Made by a program: the position numbers and the translations under genes. The notes beneath the pieces were generated by a model. That model was given only the letters and a program-made list of their open reading frames with translations. It was not told the DNA's origin and did not search any database. From Microcebus murinus (lineage: Eukaryota > Chordata > Mammalia > Primates > Cheirogaleidae): DNA of 64,000 nucleotides. Each line of letters begins with the position of its first letter. Within the stretch, counting starts at the first letter, position 1. Where the stretch lies: contig NC_134115.1 of the NCBI RefSeq assembly GCF_040939455.1, forward strand, positions 25,508,727 through 25,572,726, given 5' to 3'. Below, piece after piece: positions 50,838 to 64,000 of the stretch.

Positions 50838-51235
50838 TTGTGCATTAGTCCACTCAGGCTGCCATGAAAGAATACCAGAGATGAGGTGGTTTAAACAACA
50901 GAAATTTATTTTCTTACAATCCAGGAAGCTGGAAGATAAAGGTCCAAGATAAAGGTGGCAGCAGGGTTGGTTTCTGGTCAGGTCTCTCTCCTGACAAACA
51001 TCTTCTTGCTGTGTCCTTACATAGCCTATTTTCTGTGTGTGTTCACTCTTGGTGTCTTTTCCTCTTTTTAAAGGACACAGTCTTTTTGAATTAGAATTAT
51101 ACTCTTAGGACCTCATTTAACCTTAATTAAATTCTGAAAGGCCCTTTCTTCAAATACAAGTCACATTGGGGATTAAGCCTTCAATTTATGATTTTGGAGC
51201 AGGGGAGCACAATTCATTTCAAAACATCTTGTGAA
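50838..51235 (-). mobile_element. MaLR-like LTR (MLT1/MST type)
   Basis: Antisense MaLR pattern: 'cattagtccactcaggctgc', 'aaacaacagaaatttatttt', 'cttgctgtgtccttacatag', 'tcacattggggattaagc'. Subfamily uncertain. Confidence 0.65.
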
Positions 51236-51357
51236 TAAGAAGCTAGAGCTAAGGGCTTAATGGATCTTATGTTAGTCATTCAGATGCAATCAAATAATAT
51301 AGGCAATATTATATTGATTTTTGGTATGAAGTATAACACATATGTATCCACATGTAT

Positions 51358-52300
51358 ATTATTAAGGGTCTCTATTTAGTCAGGAATGGGTGTTTAACTT
51401 TGTCAAATGCCCTTGGAGATGATTATATGATTTCTCTCCTTAGATTTACTAATATTTATTCTAATATTGAACCATTCTTGTATTCCAAGAATAAACCCCA
51501 TCTGATTACAATATTGTGTAGGATTGTTTGCTAATATTTTATTTAAGATTTTACATTAATATTCATGTATGTTATTTCCTTGTCATTTCCTTTATTGTTA
51601 AATCACTAATTTTGAAAATCATTATTATTCTTGTTGCATGAAAAAAATTTGGTAATTTTTGTTGTTTTTTTTCTATGCTCTGATGTTGTTTAAATGCCAT
51701 TGGTATTATCTTTTCTTAAAGGTTATGAGATTTTCTTGTAAGAATTGTTTTAGCTGCATCGCATAGATTCTGATACATAATGTCATAATTATCATTGTTT
51801 TTAGGAAAGCTACAATTTTGTTTATTTTTCCTGTTCAACTCAATAATTATTTAACACAAATTCTTATTTTTTCCAAGTAGAAATCTATTTGGTGTTTTTT
51901 AGTTAGTTGAACTGTATTCAGGGAAGGATGTTTGCATTATGTCTACTTTTTGGAATGTAATGAGGTCTTTCTTTTATATGACTTAATAGAGAGACCAATT
52001 TGGATCAATTTCTTCATAAACACTTGAAAATCGTATATATTCATTATTTTTGAGGTACCCATTTCATCTTCATGGTAAATTATAGCCTTTAGCATGACAA
52101 CGTTTACTTCTTAATCCTGCTGAATGCTTTTTGTACTGAATTATACCTTGTGTATATTAATATTATATATCAACCATATGATTTTTGCTGTATTTGCCTG
52201 ATAATATAGTGTCCATTCTTTCATTTACATATTTCTGAATTACTTTTCAAAAGTGATACCTCACACGTAAAACGTGTAGTTTCAGACCCTGCAACAGTAT
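51358..52300 (-). mobile_element. Old L1 ORF2 fragment
   Basis: Antisense L1: 'ccaagaataaaccccatctg', 'tttgctaatattttatttaa', 'attgttaaatcactaatttt'. Diverged, with stops. Confidence 0.65.
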
Positions 52301-52489
52301 ATATTGGGTGATAGAAGGTACTTAATAAATATCATAGCTGTTATTGGAAGCTGCTTTTTTTATTTTTTACATTTTAACTTGTACTCTTTCTGGTAGTTTC
52401 TCACTCATTTAGTGCATTTAGTAAGTATTTTGTTCCAGTGAATGGAAACTGTGAATGCTAATAACCTTAAATAGAAAGTAAATATAGAT

Positions 52490-52690
52490 GATGATGATGA
52501 TGATGGCTAATCCTCATGGAGAATATACCATATGCAAGGCACTGCTCCAAGCCCTACATATGTATTAACCCATTTAATCAGAATAATCTATTGTAGGTAC
52601 CATTAATATTTTCCCCATTTTACAGTCACAGAGTAGCTAAGTAACTTTGCCAAAGTCACAGAGCTAGTAAAGATTTGTTGGTGTTAAATT
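52490..52690 (-). mobile_element. MIR SINE
   Basis: Antisense MIR with 'tatgtattaacccatttaat', 'ttgtaggtaccattaatatt' and 'ccccattttacagtcacaga'. It begins at a short (GAT)n run (52487-52506). Confidence 0.85.
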
Positions 52691-52904
52691 AGAAGCTGTG
52701 AAGACTATAACCATATTTAAGATGGGAAAGATGTACAATGATGTCATCTTAAAAGTAAAACATTAATACTATCTTAATACTTTCTTTTTTTACTATTATA
52801 TCTAATTTATAATTCTTATCTTCTGTTTTACATTCGAAGTTTTTATGAAAGCAGGCATTTTCAAAGTCCTCACAGTACATAGAAAGGTGCTAAGTTAATA
52901 GTAA

Positions 52905-53120
52905 CCAGAAGAGTAGCTTATGTTGAAACAGCACTTAATAAGTGTCAGACATTATTCTTAGTGCCTTCCATATATTAAATAATTTAATTTTTATAACAGT
53001 AAGTATTATTATTATTCCCACTTTATAATGAGGAATTAAAACACAAAGAGATTCAATAACTTTCCTAAGGTTGCACAGCTTGTATAATAAATGGCAAAAG
53101 CAGAATTTGAAGCAAATCAA
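52905..53120 (-). mobile_element. MIR SINE
   Basis: Antisense MIR: 'taagtgtcagacattattct', 'attcccactttataatgagg', 'aaggttgcacagcttgt', 'aaagcagaatttgaa'. Confidence 0.85.
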
Positions 53121-53183
53121 TCTGGTCCAAGATGAGTACTTTTAACCATTATTACACTGTGCTACTCACTGCGTGTTTGTGAT

Positions 53184-53265
53184 TAAAGACATTATATATA
53201 TGAAATAATATAAATGTATATATTATTATATGTTAATAATAATATATAAGATATAATGTCTTTTA
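53184..53265. repeat. AT-rich inverted repeat (potential cruciform)
   Basis: TAAAGACATTATAT at 53184-53197 and its complement ATATAATGTCTTTTA at about 53251-53265, enclosing AT-only sequence that itself contains TTATTATATGTTAATAATAA. Followed by TATATACACACAT repeats. Confidence 0.6.
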
Positions 53266-55613
53266 TATATACACACATACACATATACATATATGCTTAT
53301 ATACATACATGGATATATATTATATTATTATAATGTGATTCTAGGCATGGTATCTTGATGTGTTTATCAAGACAGGTCTCAGATTTATATCTTCATAAAA
53401 CTAATAAGAACAAACTCTAGGTGTTAGTGAATCATGCCGGATGCATTAGAAAGTTCATTTGTGCAAATACACAATTGTCAGAAATATAATTCTTTCTTAG
53501 ATAACACTGATCATTTATTATAACTAAGGTCAAATGTTAAGTGATTTTTTAGAATCACAGCAATGTTTTGAACTTGTTCAATATTGTTCTTTACCCATTC
53601 TTCTCTAATGTATAGTGGATATTAATAAAAATATCCATTAATTTAGAAGCATTCATATTTTTAAAGTATATTTGCCAAAAGAAACTTCTGCACACCAGGA
53701 ATGACTATTTTATCAAAAAAGTTTATGATTCCTCTTGAGGTATTATTTTTAAACCAATTTAAAATTTTATTTCCTACTCAGTATTAATTCTATATTTCAA
53801 AAGAAAATAAGAGATGATTAATTGCAAATTTCAACAAGACAAAACTTGAAATTTTTACCTACATCCTTGACTGCAACTACATTACAAAACAGAAATATAT
53901 TCCAAAGAAAAAGAAACCAGTGTTTAAGAACAATAACTGCAATTACAAACTGCTGTCGAACCAATTATGTGCATGTATCACTAAGAGATATCTTTAGATC
54001 TCTTTTATAGATAAGCCCATTCATAATCAGACAAAAATACACAATTGCCACCAAAATACATGTTTCATTGTTTTCAACTTACTGCATCATCACAAACATA
54101 TCTATTAATAAGGCATTATAATCACATAAGGAAATGTATCACTACTACTTTAAATTTAAAAAATATTATTCTTATCCATATATAATATCACACTATTATA
54201 TATAATATTTATATATGTATACAATAAATGTATTATTATAATAGTATTTTACATAGAGTATTTTGATATATAGTAATTTCATAGAAATGTACAATAGAGT
54301 AGGGAAATATAATGTCAATGGACATAAAGGAGAATATTTTATAATGATAAAAACAGTTAAAATAAGTTAAACACTGGAAGGAAATTAACCATTTATATCT
54401 CTAAATGCTATGAATGCAGAACTTTATTCTTTTCTTCAGTGTTTCTAATGTTTCTCTATATTCTAGAATCAGCTGGTGTTACAAAATTCAGGTGATGGGT
54501 ACACTAAAAGCCCTGACTTCACCACTATACAATTCATCCATGTATCAAAAAACTACTTTTGCTCCCTAAATCTACTAAAATAAGATAACAATAAAATAAT
54601 AAAATAAGGGGAATAATTACTTATTTGAGAGAATTACCAATTTGGAATAGTAAACAAATCTCCTAAATAATCTGAAAATTATAACTCTTATATTCCAAGT
54701 TTAGCATGTTGTTTAGCATTAAATAAGTTTCAGCACCTTAGTAACATAAATAATAAATTCATAGTACCTCTATTGAGACACTTCTATAAAATTCAAAAGC
54801 TATATCAAATAATCTTTAACAATAGCACACTAAATAATTACTAAAATATCAAATCATTTCTCTATTGATATAATAAAAACTAAGAATAACAAGTTAACAA
54901 AATTGCCCTAACATATGTAAGCAACACACACACTCATATTTACCATAACTTACCCAAATAACATAAATTATCCACCTCATAAACAACTATAAATGTCCTA
55001 ACAGGAGAACAAAAATAACAGTTAGAGAGTCCTACCTTCTTAAAGGCTGAAACCCCAAAGTATTTTTCATATTTAATTACATATTTTTGGTAGGTAACAG
55101 ACCTTCCCTACTGGGTCTAATAAGTCCAGTCACAAATTTCCAGGTCAACAATCAACAGGTTCTGATATCTTCATTCAAGAACAACTAGGAAAGGTTTATG
55201 GATTCCAAAAAGTAAAACAAGATATAAATCAACATGTAGATGTGAATATCCATTCTTGTCAGGGCCTGTGTCAGAGAGGAGAAGGACTTTCTTCTTAGTC
55301 GTATGTCTCCATCAATCCTCCTTCTTAACCCCATAGGAAATCAAGGCTGAAGGTTCTCTGGCTTTTAAATAAACATATGTCTTCACAGGTAAGGAAGAGG
55401 GCCAACTAATAATTTTGAGTCATTTTCTTAAATTTCCCAGAAGTTTCATTTTGGCCAGATTCATTAAATAGAGAATGATGCATTCTTATCTTCAACAAAT
55501 TCCAAAGCAGTTCTTTGGGGAAAGAGGGAGAAGAAAAAAAAATAAAAAATAAAAAAAAAAAAAACTATAGGTGGAACTAACATTTGTGCAAGAAGGAAAA
55601 GAGCTATTTGAAT
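53266..55613. other. AT-rich intergenic sequence
   Basis: No gene recognised. A short L1-like 3' end may lie at 54490-54610 ('ggtgatgggtacactaaaag', 'cttcaccactatacaattca'). An A-rich run occurs at 55537-55564. Confidence 0.35.
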
Positions 55614-55891
55614 TTAAATGGAACATTTCCAGGAACAAGAGCACAGGCACAACTTCTCATCCTCTTCTTGCTCTTCAGTCAGGTATGGTGATCCGGATGG
55701 GACACCTGCTTCCCAGTGAGTCGACTCTAGCCATGGGCTTCTGTCCTCTGAATAAGGGTATGTCCTCCTAGTCTCTATATATTGAGGTGATCCTCTCATT
55801 TCAATGTGAGCACCTTCATAGGATGGGACAGGATGCATTTTATCTCCTTGACTGTATCTGAGTTGGCGACCAGTAAGTTGATTTATGTGAG
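55614..55891 (-). other. Candidate terminal coding exon or retrocopy on the minus strand, unidentified
   Basis: Read on the minus strand, a good acceptor (pyrimidine tract CTATTTTTCTTTTCTTTTGC then AATGCAAG) precedes a 278-nt open segment ending in TAA at 55614-55616. The product is hydrophilic (for example HINQLTGRQLRYSQGDK, then YPYSEDRSPWLES, then EEQEEDEK) and ends in a cysteine-rich CLCSCSWKCSI. I do not recognise the protein. It could be an exon of an unseen gene, a decayed exon or chance. No further exon could be paired with it in the window. Confidence 0.25.
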
Positions 55892-56459
55892 CTTGCATTG
55901 CAAAAGAAAAGAAAAATAGCCTGAGGATAATTTCATGCTCATTGGGGAATTTTTTGGGTTCCCTACAAACTCTTCCCAGAATAAATAGCTGATGCTGACT
56001 CACTTGCTTTGGGGACACGTTTATTGTGGCCAAATTTTTGATGGCATTTGATTGTGAGATCTTAGATTAGCAAGGTTGCTTGGCAACACAGTGGCATTCC
56101 TAGACTTTTTCATACTTACTTACCTAAATTCAAATTTCAAACTTTCAGAAAAAGCACAGATGGTTTCAAGATTTAGCATTTTATATTTGTAAAGAAAAAA
56201 ATATATTTGATTCAAATTTATTCTCCTAGCACAAGAAATTCTAAGTTTTTGCTCTAAGTAAATTCCATTTATATCTATGTTAAATGTTCTTGCCATTTCC
56301 TTCAGTCTCCATCCCAGCTGTTCTGATCACTACCCACACTCAGAGACTCCTTCCCCATATGCACCTTTAGTGATAATTTCTGCTCCGGAAAGGGATGTTT
56401 AATAATCCAAGTAATGCCCCTAGCTTAACTCTATAACCATGATGAAAAAAATGGAACAG

Positions 56460-56702
<243 letters not shown>

Positions 56703-58118
56703 ACTCTACATCTAAACTTCCATTAAGGGTCACTATAGCCTTGTAGTATAGCTTGAAGTCTGGTAAAGTGATGTCTCCCAAATTATTCTTATTGCTTAAG
56801 GTCAATTTGGCCTTTCAGGATCTTTTCTGGTTCTGTATGAAGCTGCTATCTAATGTTTGACAAAGCAAGCAAAAACATACACTGGGGGAAAATAATTCCT
56901 ATTCAATAAATGTTGCTGAGAAAATTGGGTAGCCAAATGCAGAAGACTGAAACAGAATCCACATACCTCTAACCACTCACAAAAATCAATTCATAATGGA
57001 AAACGGACTTAAATTAAGGCATAAAACTGCAAGAATTCCAGAAAATGTTGGAAAAACTCATAAATATCAGTCTAGGCAAAGAATTTGTGAAGAAAACCCC
57101 AGAGGCAATCACAGCAACAACTAAAATTAACAAATGGGACTTGATTGAATTAAAAAGTTTCTTCACAACTAATGAAAAAATCAATAGAGTGAATAGACAA
57201 GCCACAAAATGGGAGAAAATATTTGCATGCTATATATATCCAATCCAAGCTGATAACTAGAATCTATAAAGAGCTCAAGCAAATCAGCAAGAAAAAAACC
57301 AAACAACCTCATAAAAAAGTGGGCAAAAGATATGAACAGAAGTTTTTCAAAAATGGCCAATAAACATATGAAAAATGTTCAAAGTCTCTAATCATCAGGA
57401 AAACGCAAATCAAAACCACAATTAGATATCACCTGACCCCAGTGCAAATGGCTTTTATCAAAAAGTCCCCAAACAACAGATGCTGGCGTGGATGCAGGGA
57501 GAAGAGAACACTTATACAATGCTGGTGGTACAAACCTCCATGGAAAGTAGTATGGAGATAAATCAAAGGACTAAAAGTAGACCTACCATTTGATTCAGCA
57601 ATCCTCCTCTTGGGTAGCCACCCAAATGAAAAAAAAAGTCATTTTATCAGACATGTTCAGCCAAATGTTTATTGCAGCACAATTCACAATGGCAAAGATG
57701 TGAAATCAACTGAAGATCACATCAATTTCATGAGTGGATTAACAGATGTGATATATGTATACTATAGAGTACTACTCAGCCATAAAAAATGATGAACTGA
57801 TAACTTTTGTAATAACCTGAATGGAACTGGAGACCATTCTTCTAAGCAAAGTATCATAAGCATGGAAAAACAAATCCCACACATGCTTGCTATTAAATTG
57901 GAAATAATCAATCAACACCCATGTGCACATGTGGTAGTAAAACTCAACAGAAACCAAGCAGAGGGAGGGGAGAAAAGGGGATGGGTAAATTCACATGCAA
58001 CAGGTACAATGCACACTATCTTGGGGATGGACACACTTATAACTTTGATTCAAACTGCACAAAAGCAAATCTTATAACCAAAACATCTGTACTCCTATAA
58101 TATTCTGAAATAATAAAT
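56703..58118 (+). mobile_element. Young-looking L1 3' end with 5' inversion (twin priming)
   Basis: 56703-56840 is antisense L1 ORF2 ('tcaggatcttttctggttct' end), while from about 56846 to 58118 the sequence is sense L1 ORF2 end and 3' UTR, finishing GAAATAATAAATAGG. The 3' UTR text ('gcacactatcttggggatgg', 'taaccaaaacatctgtactc') resembles strepsirrhine L1s. The head-to-head layout is the usual twin-priming product. ORF2 frames are broken. Confidence 0.85.
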
Positions 58119-58709
58119 AGGTAAATCTTGTCTTATAAACACTAAGTCTATGTTGTTTAAAAAACATAAATATAGAATTGTTGAGACTTCTTGGTGAATT
58201 GACATCTGTATCATTATTAAAGCTTCCTTTTTGTTTCCAAAAAATAAAAATAAAATAAAATAAAAAACTTCCATTCAAGGAATTCCTTTCTTTTATGTGA
58301 CAAATATTATTTTCAAAAAGATTCATATAAACAGAAGATTTCTCTAAGATTCAAACACAATGTAATAATAGTAGAGTGGACATTTCTTCACAATTCAGTA
58401 CGTCAACAAGATTTTGCAAAGAATTTCCAACAAAGATATTTATCACAGTATTGTTTACTAACTAAAGTTATTTAAAACATTCCAAAATAATTGACTAATA
58501 ACATATCAGTATATCTATATACTATTATATATTATTATAATACAACATATTAGTAATGTTCACAAGCTGTATGGACATTAACATTGATGCTGTGAATTAC
58601 TTAATGAAAAGTAAAGATATTACCAGTATATTAAGTTATTAAATACAAAAACTGGTTATAAAAAGTACATGTGGAATAGGACCCCATTTGGGGGGAAAAT
58701 ATGAGGATA

Positions 58710-58711
<2 letters not shown>

Positions 58712-58747
<36 letters not shown>

Positions 58748-58750
58748 TGT
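58712..58750 (+). repeat. (TG)n microsatellite
   Basis: About 19 TG units with one TA interruption. Confidence 0.95.
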
Positions 58751-58974
58751 TAGAAGCAACAAACTTTAAAAATGGTATGATTATGGGTGGTTTTTATTTT
58801 ATTGTTTTTCTAAATTTTCTACAATAAATACACGCTAATTCTGCAACATGAAAAATAATCCAGTTCAAGATGTTTTTATAAATGTGAAGGAGAGAAAGTT
58901 CATTATCAGTTTCATACTATGCCGATTATGAAAGGATTATACCTCATTGCCTGTCTCATCCTTTTGCACTTTTT

Positions 58975-59800
58975 TTGTGTGTGTGTAATGCTGAAGTTGC
59001 AACTCTGCAAATAATCTTGCTCCTTTCCAACGGGTTTCTTGTTAGAGTCCACCAATAAGAGCACGAGAGGGACACTGAAAGGCAGGAATGGTGTGGAGGA
59101 GCACGCTCTCCCTATTGGCTTGTTGTTTCTGTGAATTTCATCCCAGCAGTGGCCTGACCCCAAGCAGCAGCAGGTCCATTCCGTCACCAGCTTCCCTCAG
59201 CACGCCCAGCGCGGAGCCTCACCACACCCTGCTGGTAGTACTAGCACAAAGCAGGCAGTATCCTTTCTTCTGAGATCTGATTCCCAGCTACCATCTCCAC
59301 TTACTAAGTCATCTGTCAAACCGCCAGATCTGAGGGAGGATCAGAGCAAGAAAAGGCTCTGCAGCAAGGCCAGGAGCAGTGCCAGCTCCCATTCCTCCTG
59401 CAGATCCACAGCAGCAGTCCCAGGACCCTAAGTGTCTGGGTTGAACAGGAGCACCGCATGGGGGCTCTGGCAAGCTCAATGGATGGGAAGATGACGGCAC
59501 AGACCCCCAGGGGTTGGGAGCAATCTATATTCTTTTTTAATCCGCATGGAGGTTGAACTCCTGACCATATGACATCACAAAGACCATGCAGGCAGAACTG
59601 CCTCTCAGGAACTGTGGGTGCTATGTTGCTAACCTTGCTATCAATTTGGGCAAGGAATTCATCATCAGTGGGCATGCTTTTAAGGATGTATGTGAGAAGG
59701 TGGCTCAATGCATTCATTTGTCCTTCAGTGCCCTCCTTTGACATCTGCACCATCTTCATTGTCTCCTCTCACACAATCCAAGGGAGTTCTTTATGACCGA
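58975..59800 (-). pseudogene. Possible retrocopy (processed pseudogene) of an unidentified mRNA, minus strand
   Basis: On the minus strand an ATG at 59759 opens 147 codons (MKMVQMSKEGTEGQMNALSH... through FLAQIDSKVSN). Beyond residue about 70 the frame loses protein-like character and continues in other frames. The minus-strand 3' end has an A-rich tail-like run (complement of the T run at 58970-58976), and G+C is higher than in the flanks. The source gene is not recognised and no target duplication was found, so this is tentative. Confidence 0.3.
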
Positions 59801-61489
59801 GAAAGTAAACCTTTAGCTTAGTTTACAGATGCTAAGATCCCAAGGAGGGGATGTGTCCACCAGAACCAAAAGTTTCATCAAACTGCAAGTTAAAACTGTT
59901 GCCTGGCCACTTACGGCTTCTCATCCCACTGAAGGAGGTTGCTTTATGAACTGGGGCCATTTATACTGATTATCAAAGGTGACTTGAATAGCTTCTAAAC
60001 AGAGAGAGAGAGGCAGGGAACACACTTCCTGGGTCCTCTAAGCACTTAGTAATACTTACATATCCAATAATAAATGATAATAGAAAACAACAGCAGCCAG
60101 AAACAGACAGGCTACTGAGGATTCAGGTCTGTCAGAAATGAAAATTTAGACCACCCCAGCACTGAAAAACCTGGTCCACTGAGGCCAAAGGGAACGTGCA
60201 ATGGGTATAGAGAAAGAAAGTTACAGATGTTAATATGACCTCATGATTAGTTTCAGAAATAAGGATTATAACAGCTGTGCATGCTTTCCTCCTTGCTTGT
60301 TGCCCTGTGTATATTTGCATTAATATATATTTGCTAGTTTATTATCCTTTCTTTTCTCTTTTCTTTCTATTGTTTCATATAGGGTTCATTGGATGATGGC
60401 TCTTTCATAATTTAGAATTCATGCTACAAATCCCCAGGTGGGACTGTGACAGGATTTGGGGAGAATCAACATCAGCCAGAAATAGACACTGTGACCCTTT
60501 CTGGAAATGGTTACTACTGTTGGGACTCTGTGTCTCCCTCTTTCCAGAGAGAGGAGAGCAAAGGATAGTTGCATCATCTTTCTAGGCAATAGCAGAGCTC
60601 TTGGTTTATGAAAGTTCAACAGTGCGTAGAAGGGTGTGTATAGATGCAGAGTAGAGGAACGGATGCACTATGCCAGCTTATTAAACTTTTTTCCCTCAAC
60701 TCCAAACTCCTCATAGTATGCTCAGCTGAGACTTTGCAATCTCTATTTCCCCTTTGCCAGATTGTGTCTCTCTAAGTTCTGTCAGCAGGAGGCTCTAGAG
60801 GGACAATGGAAGGTAGGGAGTGGGAGGAAGGACAGGCTCCAGCCATTTGCTTACTGTTCCTTCAGCATCTCCCTAGCAATGGCCCTTTTCCCTGGCGGGG
60901 CAGCAGAAAACCCTCAAGAGACAAATGGGCAAGAGGAGCAGACTCCCACCCTGAGCAGCCTGGGCTCAGCTCTGGGGACCCAGCTTCCTGGTGTCTGGGC
61001 TCCCAGAACCCACCCAGCTCCTTCCTGTTTTCTCTCTCCCTGCTGTTGTAGCCACTTCCTGAGGTTAAGTTCTCTCTTCCCTTAATGTTCCTTTTTTACC
61101 TCTTTAGTTATTCCCCCTAGGAAATTCTTTCTGTTAGGACAATTAGTGTGGTTTTTTTATTTTCTGATTGGACTCTGACTGATACAAGTACTTATCTCAA
61201 AGGCCAGATGCTGTATTTGACCCATATTGTTTTTACTGAATCCTCACAAGACCCTGTCAGGTCTAGTGTGTGTGTGTGTGTGTTAGTGTGTGTGTGTGTA
61301 CATATATTAATATATGTAAAATTTGTATATATATAAAAAATTCATTGTATTGCATATTATGTATCCAGTATTATACATATGTGTGTGTATATAGATATAT
61401 ATATATATAATACAGTGTATTGGGGCTGAGGAAACTGAATTTCAGCTTTTTTTCCTCTTACCTTACCCATAGTCACAAAGGAAATCAAT
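59801..61489. other. Intergenic sequence with microsatellites
   Basis: No gene recognised. The 60760-61190 part, richer in G+C, ends in 'gattggactctgactgatac', suggesting an old interspersed repeat. (TG)n at 61266-61301 and (TA)n at 61393-61410. Confidence 0.4.
61266..61301 (+). repeat. (TG)n microsatellite
   Basis: TG units with one TTAG interruption, followed by alternating TA/TG sequence to about 61410. Confidence 0.9.
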
Positions 61490-62640
61490 GTTAGAACCTA
61501 GATTTGAACCTGGACCAGATTGACCCAAAAGCTTATCAACTGATAAATGGATAAACAAATGTGGTCTGTCCATATAATATTCTATATATAGCAACAAGAA
61601 ATGAAATACTAATATTTATACATGCTCTGATATGGTTGAATTTTTAAATTATTATGTGAAAGAAACCAGACACAAAAAATAATGTATTGAATAATTCCGT
61701 TTATGTGACATGTCCAGAATAGGCAAGTCTGTAGAGACAGAAAACAGATTAGTGTTTGCCCAAGGCATGAGAGAGTAGAAATCAGGAGTGACTGCTAATG
61801 AGTGTGGGGTTTCTTTGAAGAGTGATGAATATCTTCTAATACTAGATAGTGGTAGTGGTGGCAAAACTGTGAATACACCAAAAAAGCACTGAATTTTACA
61901 CTTTAAAAGGGTGGGCTTTTGGTGTGCAAATTTTATGTTAAGAAAATGTTCCAAAAATTAAAATCAAATAATGAAACATGGAGATGTTTAACACCTTAGT
62001 TTTTACTCTGGCAAAATAGGTATTTCATCTTTGTTAATACGCCTAAAATCGGTTCAGAGAATGGTCTAGATTTTTCTACATAAACCACTATTCTTTCTTT
62101 GTGTGCTTGTATTTTCCCCAGAAGGCTGTCACACAGACAGCACTTTAATTTTTGATGGTACTGCCATGTTAATCTCTGATATCTTACAAAGAGGAGGGGC
62201 TGTAATCCTGGACTAAACAAAGGGAGACAGTGTGCATTTCACAGAAGAGAAATAAATGGGTAATAGCATTTTAAACATGCTCAATTGCACCAACAGTATG
62301 TAAATGAACGTAAACATAGAATGTCACCTCACACCTTCAGACTGGCAAACTTGAGAGTGGTAACAAGGGAGGAAGGGATCTCTCATACATCACTGGTGGA
62401 AGTTTAAACAGTTATAGCCTTTTAAGAGAGTGTTCTGGCACAATGGGCAAAAATTAATAATCCATATATCTTTGTATTCAGTAATTCCACACCACGTGTT
62501 CTATCCTATAAAAATTAAAGTTTCAGTGCATAAAGATATAGTGACAAGAATATATTGGACAATCTTGAAACAAAGTAAATGTCTATCAATTGAGGTATAA
62601 TTTAATATATTGTGATAATTTAATACATTGTTACTTAGCC
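61490..62640 (+). mobile_element. Old L1 3' fragments
   Basis: 61530-61960 resembles an L1 ORF2 end and 3' UTR ('actgataaatggataaacaa', 'aattttacactttaaaaggg'). 62310-62640 resembles an earlier ORF2 part ('catcactggtggaagtttaa', 'aaagtaaatgtctatcaatt'). Confidence 0.6.
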
Positions 62641-62699
62641 TTTAAAAGGGATGAAATAAATATAGTTCACCTACTCATACCATATTCAAACTCCACAAA

Positions 62700-64000
<1,301 letters not shown>

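Overview
The window is nuclear DNA from a primate, and the evidence points to a strepsirrhine (lemur/loris/galago group). It is AT-rich, intron-bearing and crowded with L1, MIR, MaLR LTR and Alu sequence. All three Alu copies (5777-6122, 8912-9251, 63256-63587) carry the extra stretch containing TTGGCCAATTAATTTCTTT (or its complement) between the 'tctctactaaaaata' and 'aaaattagc' blocks, a form that, as I recall, is typical of strepsirrhine Alus and absent from human Alus. A 72-bp TTAA-flanked piggyBac-type element and the 3' end of the L1 at 56.7-58.1 kb fit the same group. The species cannot be named from the sequence.

Only one protein-coding gene is firmly supported: a cytochrome P450 of family 1, best matched by CYP1D1, on the + strand. 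Six coding exons (18029-18850, 20161-20284, 22494-22583, 22667-22787, 25783-25869, 27985-28285) join through GT-AG introns into an unbroken 514-codon frame. The P450 signature elements are present (proline hinge, I-helix AGFET, ExxR, PERF, heme-cysteine loop). This gene is a pseudogene in human (CYP1D1P) but reported functional in macaque, so an intact strepsirrhine copy bears on when the gene was lost. Its untranslated first exon and promoter are not identified.

The large-scale architecture is the second main result. Positions 1-13665 and 31045-42584 are reverse complements of each other. They form a long inverted repeat whose roughly 17.4-kb spacer (13666-31044) holds all of the coding part of CYP1D1. 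Samples read by eye are about 85-90 percent identical, so this is an old duplication and not an assembly fold-back. Both arms share an L1 fragment with an LTR-like insert, a MIR and an MLT1-type LTR, which were there before the duplication. Two Alus with target-site duplications sit only in the left arm and came later. One patch (about 6490-7120 against 36200-36840, core about 98 percent identical) is far better conserved between the arms than the rest, and suggests a duplicated regulatory element or local gene conversion.

From 42.6 kb to the end lies repeat-rich intergenic DNA: L1 fragments (43.25-44.6, 51.3-52.3, 56.7-58.1, 61.5-64.0 kb), a hAT-type MITE (44.8 kb), a Tigger remnant (47.7-48.1 kb), a MaLR-like LTR (50.8-51.2 kb), MIRs, a 240-bp polypurine microsatellite (56.46-56.70 kb) and two minus-strand stretches with weak coding or retrocopy character (55.6-55.9 and 59.0-59.8 kb). 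No RNA genes, CRISPR arrays or bacterial-type features were seen.
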